A stretch of DNA of 64,000 nt from Cellulomonas sp. SG140 (GCF_025770785.1 NZ_JANZLA010000004.1:287869-351868), one strand, 5' to 3'; shown: positions 1 through 9,467, counted from the stretch's first letter. A program made the numbers and translations. The notes: generated from the sequence alone by a model not told the origin.

Positions 1-744
1 GCCCTTGCGCTCGTTCCGCTCGATGACGACGTCGGTGACCGACGCCGCGAGGGCCGGCGAGGCGTACGTCAGGTCGATGCGCATGCCCTCGTTCCGGGGG
101 AACCGCAGCTGCTGGTAGTCCCAGTACGTGTAGGTGTGCTCCGCAGGGACGTGCTGGCGGGACACCTCGGTGTACCCGGCGGCCGCGATCGCCTCGAACG
201 CCTCCCGCTCGGCGGGCGTGACGTGCGTCCGCCCGGCGAAGAAGCCGATGTCCCAGACGTCCGTGTCCAGCGGGGCGATGTTCCAGTCACCCACCATGGC
301 GATCCGGGCCGACGGGTCCGCCTGCAGCCACCCGCCGGCGGCCTCCCGCAGGCGGTCCAGCCACTCGAGCTTGTAGGTGAAGTGCGGGTCGCCGACGTCG
401 CGACCGTTGGGCACGTACAGGCTCCACACGCGCACCCCGCCGCAGGTGGCGCCCACGGCCCGCGCCTCGACCGCTCCGGGGTCGCCCCACGTCGGCTGGC
501 CCGGGAAACCGTGCTCCACGTCCGCCAGGCCGACCTTCGAGGCGATCGCGACGCCGTTCCACTGGCTGAACCCGCTGGTGACCACCTCGTACCCGAGGGC
601 CTCGAAGCCCTCCCGCGGGAACGACTCGTCCTTGACCTTGGTCTCCTGCATCGCCAGCACGTCGACGCCGGTGCGTTCGAGGTAGGCGAGCACCCGGTCC
701 ACGCGGGCACGGATCGAGTTGACGTTCCAGGTGGCCAGGCGCAT
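1..744 (-). CDS. xthA: Exodeoxyribonuclease III, 3' end cut by window edge
   Basis: AP endonuclease and 3'-5' exonuclease of base excision repair, in the EEP nuclease superfamily. The first residues MRLATWNVNSIRARV, the metal-binding Glu in QETK (about residue 34), the GDWNIAP motif and RIDLTYAS are all visible. The terminal SDH motif should lie just beyond base 1, so about 15-20 residues are missing. The ATG at 744 is chosen because TACCGT sits at 752-757 on the minus strand, exactly 7 bases upstream, with no Shine-Dalgarno sequence: a leaderless arrangement. The family assignment is secure. Confidence 0.95.
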   Translation of the reverse strand, partial: MRLATWNVNSIRARVDRVLAYLERTGVDVLAMQETKVKDESFPREGFEALGYEVVTSGFSQWNGVAIASKVGLADVEHGFPGQPTWGDPGAVEARAVGATCGGVRVWSLYVPNGRDVGDPHFTYKLEWLDRLREAAGGWLQADPSARIAMVGDWNIAPLDTDVWDIGFFAGRTHVTPAEREAFEAIAAAGYTEVSRQHVPAEHTYTYWDYQQLRFPRNEGMRIDLTYASPALAASVTDVVIERNERKG

Positions 745-802
745 GGACGGCACGGTACCTGCGACCGGTGACAGCCTCGCCGCACGCCCGCGATCGCGAG
801 GG

Positions 803-1741
803 TCAGCGCGAGGCGGCGTCCAGCGCGGCGACCTCGTCGGGCGTCAGCTCGAGGGTGGTGGACGCCAGCAGGTCCGGCAGCTGGTCGAGGCTGCGGGCGC
901 TCGCGATGGGTGCCACCACCGTCGGCCGACCGCGCAGCCACGCCAGCGCCACGGTCGCATCGGACACGCCGTGCGCCGCCGCGACCTCGTCCAGCACGGG
1001 GAGCACCGCGGCCCCTCGACCCTCGAGGTACTGCGCCGCCCGGCCGGCCCGCGGACCGCTCGGCGAGCCGTCGGCGCGGTACTTGCCGGTGAGGAACCCG
1101 GACGCCAGCGCGTAGTACGGGAACACGCCCAGGCCGTACGTCTCGGCCCGGGCCCGCAGCCCGTCCTCGAACCCGCGCTCGACGAGGTTGTACTCCGGCT
1201 GCAGCGCGACCGGCCGGTGCAGGTTCTCCCGCTCGGTGACGGACAGCCACTCGTCGATGCGGTCCGGCGTGTAGTTGGAGATGCCGAGGTAGCGCACCAG
1301 CCCCTCGTCCACCAGGGCGGACAGCGCCCCGAGGGAGTCGGCCAGCGGCACCGACGGGTCGTCGAAGTGCGCGTAGTACAGGTCGATGTGGTCGGTGCCC
1401 AGCCGCTGCAGCGACGCGTGCACCGCACCGCGGATCGTCTCCGGTGCCAGGCCCAGGAAGTCCGGGTGCCGCGAGACCTTCGTCGCCACCACCACGTCGT
1501 CCCGGCGGCCGCGGCGGGCCAGCCACCGGCCGATGATCGCCTCGCTCTCGCCGCCGGTGTGCCCCGGCACCCAGTGGGAGTACCCGTCGGCCGTGTCCAC
1601 CATCGACCCGCCCGCGTCCACGAACGCGTCGAGCACGTCGAGGCTCGTCGCCTCGTCGGCCGTCCACCCGAAGACGTTGCCCCCCAGGGCCAGCGGAAGG
1701 ACCGCGAGGTCCGAGTGGCCCACCTGCACTGTCGTCGTCAC
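803..1741 (-). CDS. Aldo/keto reductase
   Basis: NAD(P)H-dependent oxidoreductase of the aldo/keto reductase TIM-barrel superfamily, about 312 residues, a normal length. The catalytic Asp and Tyr are in DTADGY, the Lys in VATKVS and the His in DLYYAH. A C-terminal nucleotide-binding segment (PIASARS) follows. The substrate cannot be told. I start at GTG 1741 because TACGAT (1749-1754, minus strand) lies 7 bases upstream. An ATG at 1750 is in frame but would overlap that hexamer. The gene lies downstream of the glp operon terminator and seems to be its own unit. Confidence 0.9.
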   Translation of the reverse strand: MTTTVQVGHSDLAVLPLALGGNVFGWTADEATSLDVLDAFVDAGGSMVDTADGYSHWVPGHTGGESEAIIGRWLARRGRRDDVVVATKVSRHPDFLGLAPETIRGAVHASLQRLGTDHIDLYYAHFDDPSVPLADSLGALSALVDEGLVRYLGISNYTPDRIDEWLSVTERENLHRPVALQPEYNLVERGFEDGLRARAETYGLGVFPYYALASGFLTGKYRADGSPSGPRAGRAAQYLEGRGAAVLPVLDEVAAAHGVSDATVALAWLRGRPTVVAPIASARSLDQLPDLLASTTLELTPDEVAALDAASR

Positions 1742-1758
1742 GCCGCGCATCGTAAGCA

Positions 1759-1811
1759 CGACGAGGGGCCGCGACGCCGGCTTCTCCGCCCGTCGTCGCG
1801 ACCCCTCGTCG
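1759..1811 (-). terminator. Strong hairpin after glpK
   Basis: Bases 1759-1776 and 1794-1811 form a 10-bp stem (CGACGAGGGG with its complement), one mismatch and 7 more pairs, closing a 17-base loop, 14 bases past the glpK stop. There is no clear T run, as is usual in this DNA. It is followed at once by the -10 hexamer of the aldo/keto reductase gene, so it separates the two units. Confidence 0.7.
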
Positions 1812-1824
1812 GGTCAGCGTGCGC

Positions 1825-3345
1825 TCAGCGCACGTCCTCGTCCACCCAGTCGAAGGACTTGGTGACGGCCTTCTTCCACAGCCGGTACTGGCGGTCGCGC
1901 TCGGCGTCGTCCATCGACGGCGTCCAGCGCTTGTCCTCGGCCCAGTTGGCGATGACGTCCTGCTCGCCGTTCCAGAACCCGACGGCGATGCCGGCCGCGT
2001 AGGCCGCGCCGAGCGCCGTGGTCTCGGCCACCTTCGGCCGGATCACGGGCACGCCGAGGATGTCGGCCTGGAACTGCATGAGGGCCTCGTTGGCCACCAT
2101 GCCGCCGTCGACCTTGAGCTCGGTCAGGTCCACGCCGGAGTCGGCGTTCATCGCGTCGAGCACCTCACGGGTCTGGAAGGCGGTGGCCTCCAGGGCGGCC
2201 CGTGCGATGTGCCCCTTGTGGACGTACCGGGTGAGGCCGACGAGGACGCCGCGGGCGTCGCCGCGCCAGTACGGCGCGAACAGGCCCGAGAACGCCGGGA
2301 CGAAGTACGCCCCGCCGTTGTCCTCGACGGTCTCGGCCAGCTGCTCGACCTCGGCCGCGTTCTGGATGAACCCGAGGTTGTCGCGCAGCCACTGGATCAG
2401 CGAGCCGGTGACGGCGATCGAGCCCTCGAGCGCGTACACCGTCGGCTGCTCGCCGATCTTGTAGCAGACGGTGGTGAGCAGGCCGTTCTTGGACGGGATG
2501 GGCGACGTGCCGGTGTTCAGCAGCATGAAGTTGCCGGTGCCGTAGGTGTTCTTCGCGTTGCCGACCTCGAAGCACGCCTGGCCGAACGTCGCCGCCTGCT
2601 GGTCGCCGAGGATGCCGGAGATCGGCACGCCCGGCACCAGGCCGCCCTTGCGACCGTGCCCGTACACCTCGGACGACGAGCGGATCTGCGGCAGCATCGA
2701 CAGCGGGATGCCCATCTCGCCGGCGATCTCCTCGTTCCACGTCAGCGTGTCGAGGTTCATCAGCATGGTGCGCGAGGCGTTGGTCGGGTCGGTGACGTGG
2801 ATGCCGCCGTCGACCCCGCCGGTCATGTTCCACAGCACCCACGAGTCGGTGTTGCCGAACGCGAGCTTGCCGGCCTCGGCCTTCTCCCGGGCGCCCTCGA
2901 CGTTGTCGAGGATCCAGCGGATCTTCGGGCCCGAGAAGTAGGTCGCCAGCGGCAGGCCGACGCGGGACTTGTACCGGTCGGCACCTCCGCCGAGCGCCGC
3001 GAGGTCGTCGGCGATCTTCTGGGTGCGGGTGTCCTGCCAGACGATCGCGTTGTAGACGGGCTCGCCGGTCTCCCGGTCCCACACCACGGTGGTCTCGCGC
3101 TGGTTGGTGATGCCGACCGCGGCGAGGTCGTCGTAGTTCAGGCTGGCCCGGCCGAGCGCCTGGCCCACCACCTCACGCGTGTTGTCCCAGATCTCCTTCG
3201 GGTTGTGCTCCACCCAACCCGGCTTGGGGAAGATCTGCTCGTGCTCCTTCTGGCCGACCGCGACCACCGAACCCGCGTGGTCGAAGATCATCGCGCGGGT
3301 GCTCGTGGTGCCCTGGTCGATCGCCATCACGTACTTGTCAGCCAT
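1825..3345 (-). CDS. glpK: Glycerol kinase
   Basis: Phosphorylates glycerol to glycerol 3-phosphate with ATP in the cytoplasm. The protein is 506 residues, the usual length, from the FGGY kinase family. The N-terminal phosphate-binding [13 protein letters not shown], the glycerol-binding region ending [11 protein letters not shown] and the C-terminal adenosine motif VDGGMVANE are intact. ATG 3345 is preceded by GAGGAGG at good spacing, so unlike many neighbours it has a leader. It is the last gene of a glpD-glpF-glpK operon, 47 bases after glpF, and ends before a strong hairpin. Confidence 0.98.
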   Translation of the reverse strand: MADKYVMAIDQGTTSTRAMIFDHAGSVVAVGQKEHEQIFPKPGWVEHNPKEIWDNTREVVGQALGRASLNYDDLAAVGITNQRETTVVWDRETGEPVYNAIVWQDTRTQKIADDLAALGGGADRYKSRVGLPLATYFSGPKIRWILDNVEGAREKAEAGKLAFGNTDSWVLWNMTGGVDGGIHVTDPTNASRTMLMNLDTLTWNEEIAGEMGIPLSMLPQIRSSSEVYGHGRKGGLVPGVPISGILGDQQAATFGQACFEVGNAKNTYGTGNFMLLNTGTSPIPSKNGLLTTVCYKIGEQPTVYALEGSIAVTGSLIQWLRDNLGFIQNAAEVEQLAETVEDNGGAYFVPAFSGLFAPYWRGDARGVLVGLTRYVHKGHIARAALEATAFQTREVLDAMNADSGVDLTELKVDGGMVANEALMQFQADILGVPVIRPKVAETTALGAAYAAGIAVGFWNGEQDVIANWAEDKRWTPSMDDAERDRQYRLWKKAVTKSFDWVDEDVR

Positions 3346-3392
3346 GGTGCCTCCTCGTCGAGGGTCGTTCTCAGATGTGCCGTGGACGGTGG

Positions 3393-4130
3393 TCAGCCGA
3401 CGAACCAGTGACCGGTCAGGCCGGCGAGCACGCCGCCGACGATGGGGCCGAAGACCGGCACCCAGGAGTACGCCCAGTCGCTGGAGCCCTTGCCCCGGAT
3501 CGGCAGCACGAAGTGCGCGATGCGCGGGCCGAGGTCACGGGCGGGGTTGATGGCGTACCCGGTGGGACCACCGAGGCTCAGGCCGATGCCGAGGACGATG
3601 AGCGACACGGCGAGCGGGCCGATCTGGGCCGGCGTCTTGCCGGACACGAGCACCCAGAAGACCAGGACGAACGTGCCCAGGACCTCGGTGATGAAGTTCC
3701 AGGCGTAGGAGCGGATCGCCGGGCCGGTGGAGAAGACGCCCAGCTTGGTGGCCGGGTCGGCGTCCTCGTCGAAGTGCTTCTTGTAGGCGAGGTACACCAG
3801 CACGGCACCGATGAAGGCACCGAGGAGCTCAGCCACGATGAACAGCAGCGCGTTCGTCGCGGTCATGTCGATGCCCGGGGCCAGCGTCTTGGCGCCGGAC
3901 GCCCAGACGCCGAGAACCACGGCGGGGTTCAGGTAGCCGCCCGACTTGAAGGCGACGTACACGCCGGCCATGACGGCGATGCACCATCCGAAGGTGATGA
4001 CGATCCACCCGCCGTTGAAACCCTTGTTCCTGGGCAAGATCACATTGGCAACCACGCCGCCACCGAGAAGGATCAGCATTCCGGTGCCGAGCACCTCCGA
4101 GATGAAGGCTTGCCCGATCGTGTAGTTCAC
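3393..4130 (-). CDS. glpF: Glycerol uptake facilitator (MIP family channel)
   Basis: Six-helix aquaglyceroporin of about 245 residues that lets glycerol diffuse across the inner membrane; GlpK then traps it. Both half-helix motifs are present: NPAVV in the first repeat and NPARD in the second. The Asp after the second motif is typical of glycerol rather than water channels. GTG 4130 is chosen because AGAGG lies 5-6 bases upstream. An in-frame ATG at 4163 would add 11 hydrophilic residues and lacks a comparable ribosome site. It sits 74 bases after glpD. Confidence 0.95.
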   Translation of the reverse strand: MNYTIGQAFISEVLGTGMLILLGGGVVANVILPRNKGFNGGWIVITFGWCIAVMAGVYVAFKSGGYLNPAVVLGVWASGAKTLAPGIDMTATNALLFIVAELLGAFIGAVLVYLAYKKHFDEDADPATKLGVFSTGPAIRSYAWNFITEVLGTFVLVFWVLVSGKTPAQIGPLAVSLIVLGIGLSLGGPTGYAINPARDLGPRIAHFVLPIRGKGSSDWAYSWVPVFGPIVGGVLAGLTGHWFVG

Positions 4131-4204
4131 GTGGACCTCTTTCGTCGACGTCGTTGTCTGCATCGCCCGCGACATCGGTCGCGGGGGTCCTGAGGGGGCA
4201 GCCG

Positions 4205-6025
4205 TCAGGCGTGCCCCGTGGTGCCGGCCGACCCGGCGGAACCCGGGCCGACCGAGCCGGTGCCGGTCCCGGGCGTCGCGACGCCCTCGAGCGGCTGCAT
4301 CGGCGACAGGTCCGGCACCTGCAGCCGGACGTGCTCGGCCGAGGCGTCGTCGGGCTGCTCGGCGGCGTCGTGCTCCGCCTTGGCCCGGGCCTTGTACGCC
4401 TCGATCTCCTTCTCGCGGGTCGCGGCGTCCCAGCCGAGCTCGGCCGCCAGCAGGTCGGCGATCTGGTCGAGCGCGCCGACGCCCTTGTCCGCCTGCTCGT
4501 AGTTGAGCCGGGTGCGGTGCATCAGCACGTCGTCCAGGTGCAGGGCGCCCTCGTGGGTCGCCGCGTAGACGATCTCCGCACCGATGTACGCCGGGGCGCC
4601 GTGCAGCGGCTGCGCCAGCTCGGGACGGGCGTCGACCAGGTCGATCAGCTCGCCGAGCAGCGAGCCGTACCGGTGCAGCAGATGGTCCATCCGGTGCTGC
4701 TCCCAGCCGTACCGCAGCCCGATGGCCCGCGCCTGCCGCTGGAACACGCGCAGCCCCTCCGCACCGACCAGAGGCACCTCGTGGGTGATCGACGGCAGCG
4801 TCGTCGCCCGCGAGCCGATGGCGAAGTCCACCGCGTCCTTGGCCATCACGCGGTAGGTGGTGAGCTTGCCGCCGGCGATCACCGTCAGCCCCGGCGTCGG
4901 GGACGCGACGGTGTGCTCGCGGGACACCTTGGCGGAGCTGGTGCCCTCCTTGGTGCCGGGCTGCAGCAGCGGCCGCAGGCCGGCCCACACGCCGATCACG
5001 TCCTCGCGGGTCAACGGCCGGGCCAGCACCGCGTTGGCGTGCTCGATCACGTAGTCGATGTCCGCGCTGGTGGCGACCGGGTGGGTCAGCTCCTGGTGCC
5101 ACGGGGTGTCCGTGGTGCCGATCACCCAGTAGCGGGACCACGGGATGATGAACAGCACCGACTTCTCGGTCTGCAGGATCAGGCCGGTGTCGCCCTGGAT
5201 GCGGGCGCGGGGCACGACGATGTGGATGCCCTTGCTGGCCAGCACCCGCAGGCCACCGCCGCTGCGGGCCAGGGCCTCGGTCTTCTCCGTCCAGACGCCG
5301 GTCGCGTTGATGACGGCCCGGGCCCGCACGTCGAACCGCTCCCCGGTCTCCAGGTCCTCGAGCAGCGCGCCGCTGACGGCGCCGCCGGTGGTCGTGTGCA
5401 GGTCGAGCACCTGCGTGCGCGAGGCGGCGTGGGCGCCGTAGGAGACGGCGGTGCGGACGAGCGTCTCGACCAGGCGGGCGTCGTCGACGCTGGCGTCCCA
5501 GTAGCGGATGGCGCCGATCGCGGCGTCGTGCCGCAGGTCCGGGAACATCCGCTCCATGCCCTTGCGGGTCAGGTGGCGGTGGATCGGCATCGCGCGGCGG
5601 GTGCCGGACGCGGTGGCCAGCGTGTCGTAGAGCGCGACGCCGGCGCCGACGTAGGCGCGCTCCCAGACGCGGTTCTCCAGCGGGTACAGGAAGCTGACGG
5701 GCTTGACCAGGTGCGGCGCCAGCTTGGAGATCAGCAGGTCCCGCTCGGTCAGCGCCTCGTGCACCAGGTGGAAGTCGAGCATCTGCAGGTACCGCAGGCC
5801 GCCGTGCACCAGCTTCGACGACCGGCTCGACGTGCCCGACGCCCAGTCCTGCGCCTCGACCATCGCCACGTCCAGCCCGCGGGTGACCGCGTCGAGCGCG
5901 ATGCCGGCACCGGTCACGCCACCGCCGATCACCAGGATGTCCAGCTCGGAGTCCCGCTCCGTCGAGCGACGCAACCGCTCCAGGGAGTCGGTCCGGGCCT
6001 GGACGGTGAGCGGGGCGGTCCTCAT
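4205..6025 (-). CDS. glpD: Glycerol-3-phosphate dehydrogenase, FAD-dependent
   Basis: Oxidises glycerol 3-phosphate to dihydroxyacetone phosphate and feeds electrons to the quinone pool; peripheral inner-membrane flavoprotein. About 606 residues. The FAD dinucleotide fold (GGGVTGAG, residues 34-41), the SSRSSKLVHGG motif and the C-terminal DAO_C helical domain are visible. The last 45 or so residues form a Gly/Ser/Thr/Pro-rich tail that is probably disordered and is longer than in most homologues. ATG 6025 has GAGGAG upstream; the open frame runs on to 6199 without good starts. First gene of the glp operon, divergent from the regulator at 6202. Confidence 0.96.
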   Translation of the reverse strand: MRTAPLTVQARTDSLERLRRSTERDSELDILVIGGGVTGAGIALDAVTRGLDVAMVEAQDWASGTSSRSSKLVHGGLRYLQMLDFHLVHEALTERDLLISKLAPHLVKPVSFLYPLENRVWERAYVGAGVALYDTLATASGTRRAMPIHRHLTRKGMERMFPDLRHDAAIGAIRYWDASVDDARLVETLVRTAVSYGAHAASRTQVLDLHTTTGGAVSGALLEDLETGERFDVRARAVINATGVWTEKTEALARSGGGLRVLASKGIHIVVPRARIQGDTGLILQTEKSVLFIIPWSRYWVIGTTDTPWHQELTHPVATSADIDYVIEHANAVLARPLTREDVIGVWAGLRPLLQPGTKEGTSSAKVSREHTVASPTPGLTVIAGGKLTTYRVMAKDAVDFAIGSRATTLPSITHEVPLVGAEGLRVFQRQARAIGLRYGWEQHRMDHLLHRYGSLLGELIDLVDARPELAQPLHGAPAYIGAEIVYAATHEGALHLDDVLMHRTRLNYEQADKGVGALDQIADLLAAELGWDAATREKEIEAYKARAKAEHDAAEQPDDASAEHVRLQVPDLSPMQPLEGVATPGTGTGSVGPGSAGSAGTTGHA

Positions 6026-6084
6026 GTGGCTGGCTCCTCGGTGCTGGTGACGGTGCTGCCGGGCTGTCGCGACGACGGTGTCGC

Positions 6085-6118
6085 GGCCGTTCGGGCCATG
6101 GGCCCGGGACGAACGGCC
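6085..6118. promoter_or_regulatory. 9-bp inverted repeat in glpD-regulator intergenic region
   Basis: GGCCGTTCG at 6085-6093 and CGAACGGCC at 6110-6118 are exact reverse complements separated by 16 bases. The element lies 60-93 bases upstream of glpD and 84 bases upstream of the divergent regulator. It could be an operator or a structural element; nothing in the sequence decides which. Confidence 0.4.
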
Positions 6119-6165
6119 CGGTTTCGCCCTATCCTCGGCAGCGGCGGAACGTACGCGCAACAGCA

Positions 6166-6181
6166 GTGCACAAATGTGCAC
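6166..6181. promoter_or_regulatory. Palindrome, candidate operator of the SorC-type regulator
   Basis: GTGCACA-AA-TGTGCAC is a perfect 7+2+7 inverted repeat lying 20 bases before the regulator start and 31 bases downstream of a TATCCT hexamer (6130-6135) that could be its -10 box. It stands out as AT-rich locally. SorC-family sugar-phosphate regulators bind palindromes near their own promoter, so autoregulation is a reasonable inference. Confidence 0.5.
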
Positions 6182-6201
6182 GCAGGGGCGAGGAGGCACC
6201 T

Positions 6202-7191
6202 GTGTACGTGGAGCGGGAGCAGGACGTGCTGCGGGCCGCGTCGATGTACTACCTGCAGGACATGAAGATGGAGGTCATCGCCCGGCACCTCGGGACCTCC
6301 CGCTCCACCGTCTCGCGGCTGATCAAGCGCGCACGGCAGTCCGGGCTGGTCGAGATCACGCTCCGGCCGGCGAGCACGCGTGCACCGGGCATCGGCCGTT
6401 CGCTCACCGCGGCGTTCGGGGTCGACGCCTACGTGGTGGCCGTGCCCGACTCGGCGGGGACCGTGGAACGCCTCGAGCAGGTCGCGATGACGGCCGCCAA
6501 GCTGCTGACCTCGTGGTTCGACTCCGACATGGTGCTCGGGGTCGCCTGGGGGACCACGCTGGCGGCCGTCTCCCGGTACCTGACCCCCAAGGCCACCCGG
6601 GGGTCGGCGGTGGTGCAGCTGAACGGCGCCGCCAACATGCGCACCAGCGGGATCGAGTACGCGTCGGACCTGATCTCGTCGTTCGGGACGGCGTTCGGCG
6701 CGGGCGTGCACCACTTCTCGGTGCCGGCCTTCTTCGACTACCCGGACACCAAGGCCGCGATGTGGCGCGAACGGTCGGTGCGGCGCGTGCTGGACATGCA
6801 GGCGCGCGTGGACATCGCCCTGTTCAGCGTCGGTGCGGTGGCCGGTGCCGTGCCCAGCCACGTGTACTCGGCCGGGTACCTGGACGACGACGACGTGCAG
6901 GCGCTGCACGACGAGGGCGTGGTGGGCGACGTGTGCACGGTGTTCCTGCGGGCCGACGGCTCGTGGGCGGACGTGCCGCTGAACGCCCGTGCCACCGGCC
7001 CGTCGCCGGACGAGCTGAAGCACATCCCGCGGCGCGTGTGCGTCGTCGCCGGTGACAACAAGGTGGCGCCGCTGCTCGCCGCCCTGCGCGCCGGGGTGGT
7101 CACCGACCTGGTGGTGGACGAGATCACGGCGACCGGGCTGCTCGAGCACGTCGACGTGCCGCGGGTCGGACGGCCGCGCTCGCGGACGTAG
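6202..7191 (+). CDS. SorC-family sugar-binding transcriptional regulator
   Basis: About 329 residues: an N-terminal helix-turn-helix (residues 21-45, with TSRSTVSRLIKRAR as recognition segment) followed by a SorC/DeoR-type sugar-phosphate binding domain (GVAWGTTLAAV, the effector-loop region, and GDNKV near the C-terminus). It is divergent from glpD-glpF-glpK, so glycerol 3-phosphate or a related metabolite is the likely effector. That is inference; the family also senses other sugar phosphates. GTG 6202 is chosen because AGGAGG is 5 bases upstream. An earlier ATG at 6175 would place the palindrome inside the coding region. Confidence 0.88.
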   Translation: MYVEREQDVLRAASMYYLQDMKMEVIARHLGTSRSTVSRLIKRARQSGLVEITLRPASTRAPGIGRSLTAAFGVDAYVVAVPDSAGTVERLEQVAMTAAKLLTSWFDSDMVLGVAWGTTLAAVSRYLTPKATRGSAVVQLNGAANMRTSGIEYASDLISSFGTAFGAGVHHFSVPAFFDYPDTKAAMWRERSVRRVLDMQARVDIALFSVGAVAGAVPSHVYSAGYLDDDDVQALHDEGVVGDVCTVFLRADGSWADVPLNARATGPSPDELKHIPRRVCVVAGDNKVAPLLAALRAGVVTDLVVDEITATGLLEHVDVPRVGRPRSRT

Positions 7192-7259
7192 GGCTCTGCG
7201 CCCCGGCGACGTCGAACCCGGGTCGGGGCCCGCGCCGGGCGACAGGTACCGTGACCCGC

Positions 7260-7760
7260 GTGAGCGAGGTCGTGGTCCGGGCCGCCGTGCCCGCCGATGT
7301 GCACGCCGTCCACGACCTGGTGGAGCCCTACGCCGAGCAGCGCATCCTGCTGCCCAAGGAGTGGGTCGGGTACTACGAGGCCGTCCAGGAGTTCCTGGTC
7401 GCCGTGGTCGACGACGAGGTGGTCGGCTGCGGCGCCCTGCACGTCATGTGGTCGGACCTCGCCGAGATCCGCACGCTGGCGGTGCGCCCCGACCAGCGCC
7501 GGCACGGCGTGGGGCACGCGCTGCTCGGCGGCCTGGTGGAGCGCGCCCGGGACCTCGGCCTCGCGCGCGTGTTCTGCCTGACGTTCGAGGTCGACTTCTT
7601 CGCCTCGCACGGCTTCCAGGTGATCCAGGGGACGCCGGTGGACCCGTCCGTCTACGCCGAGCTGCTGCGCTCGCACGACGACGGCGTCGCGGAGTTCCTG
7701 GACCTGGCGCGCGTGAAGCCGAACACCCTGGGCAACACCCGGATGCTGCTGGAGCTGTAG
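7260..7760 (+). CDS. argA: Amino-acid N-acetyltransferase (Rv2747-type ArgA)
   Basis: GNAT-fold enzyme of 166 residues. It closely resembles the short N-acetylglutamate synthase of mycobacteria, which acetylates glutamate as the first step of arginine synthesis. Shared landmarks are YEAVQEFLVA, GCGALHVMWSDLAEIRTLAV, the acetyl-CoA loop RRHGVG and the tail KPNTLGNTRMLLEL. GTG 7260 is chosen because TACCGT (7247-7252) lies 7 bases upstream without a Shine-Dalgarno sequence; GTG 7251 overlaps that hexamer. Confidence 0.88.
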   Translation: MSEVVVRAAVPADVHAVHDLVEPYAEQRILLPKEWVGYYEAVQEFLVAVVDDEVVGCGALHVMWSDLAEIRTLAVRPDQRRHGVGHALLGGLVERARDLGLARVFCLTFEVDFFASHGFQVIQGTPVDPSVYAELLRSHDDGVAEFLDLARVKPNTLGNTRMLLEL

Positions 7761-7772
7761 CGGCCGCGCAGG

Positions 7773-8696
7773 TCAGGCGGGTAGCCGGTACCGGGCCGGC
7801 TCGTCGTCGGACGCCGTGGGCAGGGTCTCGACGAGGCCGTCCGCGAGCAGGCCCCGCACCGCCCGCTCCAGCTGCGTGCGGTCCGGCCACACCGCCTCGA
7901 CGCCCGCCGCCGGGACCGGCTCGAGCGCCTCTCGCAGCAGGGCCATCACCCGTCCACGGACCTGCCGGTCGGTGCCGGCGAACGCCTGGGTGCGGCGGCG
8001 GTGGGCGTGCTCGTCGTCCGGCCGCCCGGCGAGCAGCCAGGCGCAGCGGTCGGCCACCGGGCACACCCCGCAGCGCGGGGACCGCGCGGTGCACACCAGC
8101 GCACCCAGCTCCATCGTCGCGACCGCCCACCGGGCGGCGGTGGCGTCGTCGTCGGGCACCCAGGCGGCGGCGCGCTGCCGCTCGGCGACGGTCTGGGCCG
8201 GCGGCGGCAGGGCGGTCCCCCCGAGCAGCCGGCCCAGCACGCGGCGCACGTTGGTGTCCAGCACCACGGACCGACGGCCGAACCCGAACGCCAGCACGGC
8301 GGCGGCGGTGTACTCCCCGACTCCGGGCAGCGCGCGGAGCGCGGCCGGGTCGTCGGGGACCTGCCCGCCGTGCCGCTGCACGAGCGTGCACGCGCACTCC
8401 CGCAACCGCAGCGCCCGCCGGGGGTACCCGAGCCGGTCCCACGCGCGCAGCACGTCCGCCGTCGAGGCCGCGGCCAGCGCCGCCGGGGTGGGCCAGCGGT
8501 CCATCCATGCCCGCCACGCCGGCTCCACCCGGACCACCGGCGTCTGCTGCAGCATCACCTCGCTGACCAGCACGCCCCACGCCGTCCGGTCCGGCGCCCG
8601 CCACGGCAGGTCGCGGGCGTTGTCCCGGTACCAGTCGAGGAGCGTGCCGTGCAGTGCGGCGGCGTCCGACGACAGCGGAGGCGGGCCCTCGAGCAC
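7773..8696 (-). CDS. mutY: A/G-specific adenine DNA glycosylase
   Basis: Removes adenine mispaired with 8-oxoguanine. About 307 residues. The catalytic Glu is in SEVMLQQT (residue 46), the helix-hairpin-helix is LPGVGEYTAAAV, the catalytic Asp is in LDTNVRRV, and the iron-sulphur cluster loop has the C-X6-C-X2-C-X5-C spacing (CTARSPRCGVCPVADRC). The C-terminal domain is short, as in other actinobacterial MutY proteins. The start is uncertain: GTG 8696 has no clear ribosome site, and the open frame continues to 8849 across the promoter of the divergent GNAT gene. Confidence 0.93.
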   Translation of the reverse strand: MLEGPPPLSSDAAALHGTLLDWYRDNARDLPWRAPDRTAWGVLVSEVMLQQTPVVRVEPAWRAWMDRWPTPAALAAASTADVLRAWDRLGYPRRALRLRECACTLVQRHGGQVPDDPAALRALPGVGEYTAAAVLAFGFGRRSVVLDTNVRRVLGRLLGGTALPPPAQTVAERQRAAAWVPDDDATAARWAVATMELGALVCTARSPRCGVCPVADRCAWLLAGRPDDEHAHRRRTQAFAGTDRQVRGRVMALLREALEPVPAAGVEAVWPDRTQLERAVRGLLADGLVETLPTASDDEPARYRLPA

Positions 8697-8759
8697 CGGA
8701 CCATGGTCCCAGACGTTCGTCCCAGGACAGGAAGAGCGCCCCACGCGTACCGTCGTCAC

Positions 8760-9467
8760 ATGGTCGACGGCCCGTCGGCGGACACCGGTGCGCGGACCCA
8801 CTGGGTGACGCAACGGTCGGCGACGCCCGGGACCACCACCTGCGTGCACCAGCCGCCGCCCACCACCGCCGGCATCCCCGTGGTGTCAGCGCGACCCGTG
8901 GTGCAGACCGCGCTGTGCCGGTCCATCGGCGAGGTGGACGAGGTGATCGGCTCCCACGGTGCGGCCGCCCACTGCTGGTGCCAGGCCGACCGGCTGTCCG
9001 GTGCGGAGCTGCACACCCTGACGCCGACGGAGCTGCGGGCCCGGCTGGCCGCCCGCATCGCGCAGGACTCACCGGCCCCCGGGGTCATCGCGAGCATCGG
9101 GGGCGAACGGGTCGGCTGGTGCTCCGTGGCACCGCGCGCGGAGTTCGTGCGCGCGCGCAGCTGCAGCGCGATGTCGGTGCCGAGCACGCAGCCCGACGAC
9201 CCCGCGGTGTGGTCCGTCACCTGCTTCGTGGTGCGCGCCGGCTTCCGCCGGCGTGGGGTCGCCACCGCGCTGCTCGACGCGGCCGTCGAGCACGCCCGCT
9301 CGTCCGGCGCCGGCTGGCTCGAGGGGTACCCGGCGGACACCTCCGAGCGGTCCGAGCCCGAGGGCGACTCGCTGCACCGGGGGACGCTGCACCTGTTCCA
9401 GCGCGCCGGCTTCGAGCTGGTGGCGCGGCCGCGGCACGGGCGGGCGATCGTCCGGCTCGAGCTGTAG
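8760..9467 (+). CDS. GNAT-family N-acetyltransferase
   Basis: About 235 residues with a GNAT domain in the C-terminal half: SVTCFVVRAGFRRRGVATAL contains the acetyl-CoA pyrophosphate loop RRRGVA, and HLFQRAGFELVAR is motif B. The N-terminal part, with HCWCQADR and a helical segment, resembles actinobacterial acetyltransferases of unknown substrate. The ATG at 8760 has TACCGT at 8748-8753, 6 bases upstream, so it appears leaderless. A GTG at 8880 would give a shorter protein lacking 40 poorly conserved residues. Confidence 0.75.
   Translation: MVDGPSADTGARTHWVTQRSATPGTTTCVHQPPPTTAGIPVVSARPVVQTALCRSIGEVDEVIGSHGAAAHCWCQADRLSGAELHTLTPTELRARLAARIAQDSPAPGVIASIGGERVGWCSVAPRAEFVRARSCSAMSVPSTQPDDPAVWSVTCFVVRAGFRRRGVATALLDAAVEHARSSGAGWLEGYPADTSERSEPEGDSLHRGTLHLFQRAGFELVARPRHGRAIVRLEL

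Noticed and set aside
2165..3082. Minus-strand frame inside glpK, and similar frames in most genes
   Set aside because: Same strand or antisense shadows with Arg/Gly/Ala/Pro bias and no known motif, fully contained within well-supported genes.
4131..4163. Earlier ATG for glpF
   Set aside because: No ribosome site and it adds residues absent from the family; GTG 4130 is better supported.
6166..6204. Upstream ATG for the SorC-type regulator
   Set aside because: It lies within the palindrome and lacks a ribosome site, while GTG 6202 has AGGAGG at proper spacing.
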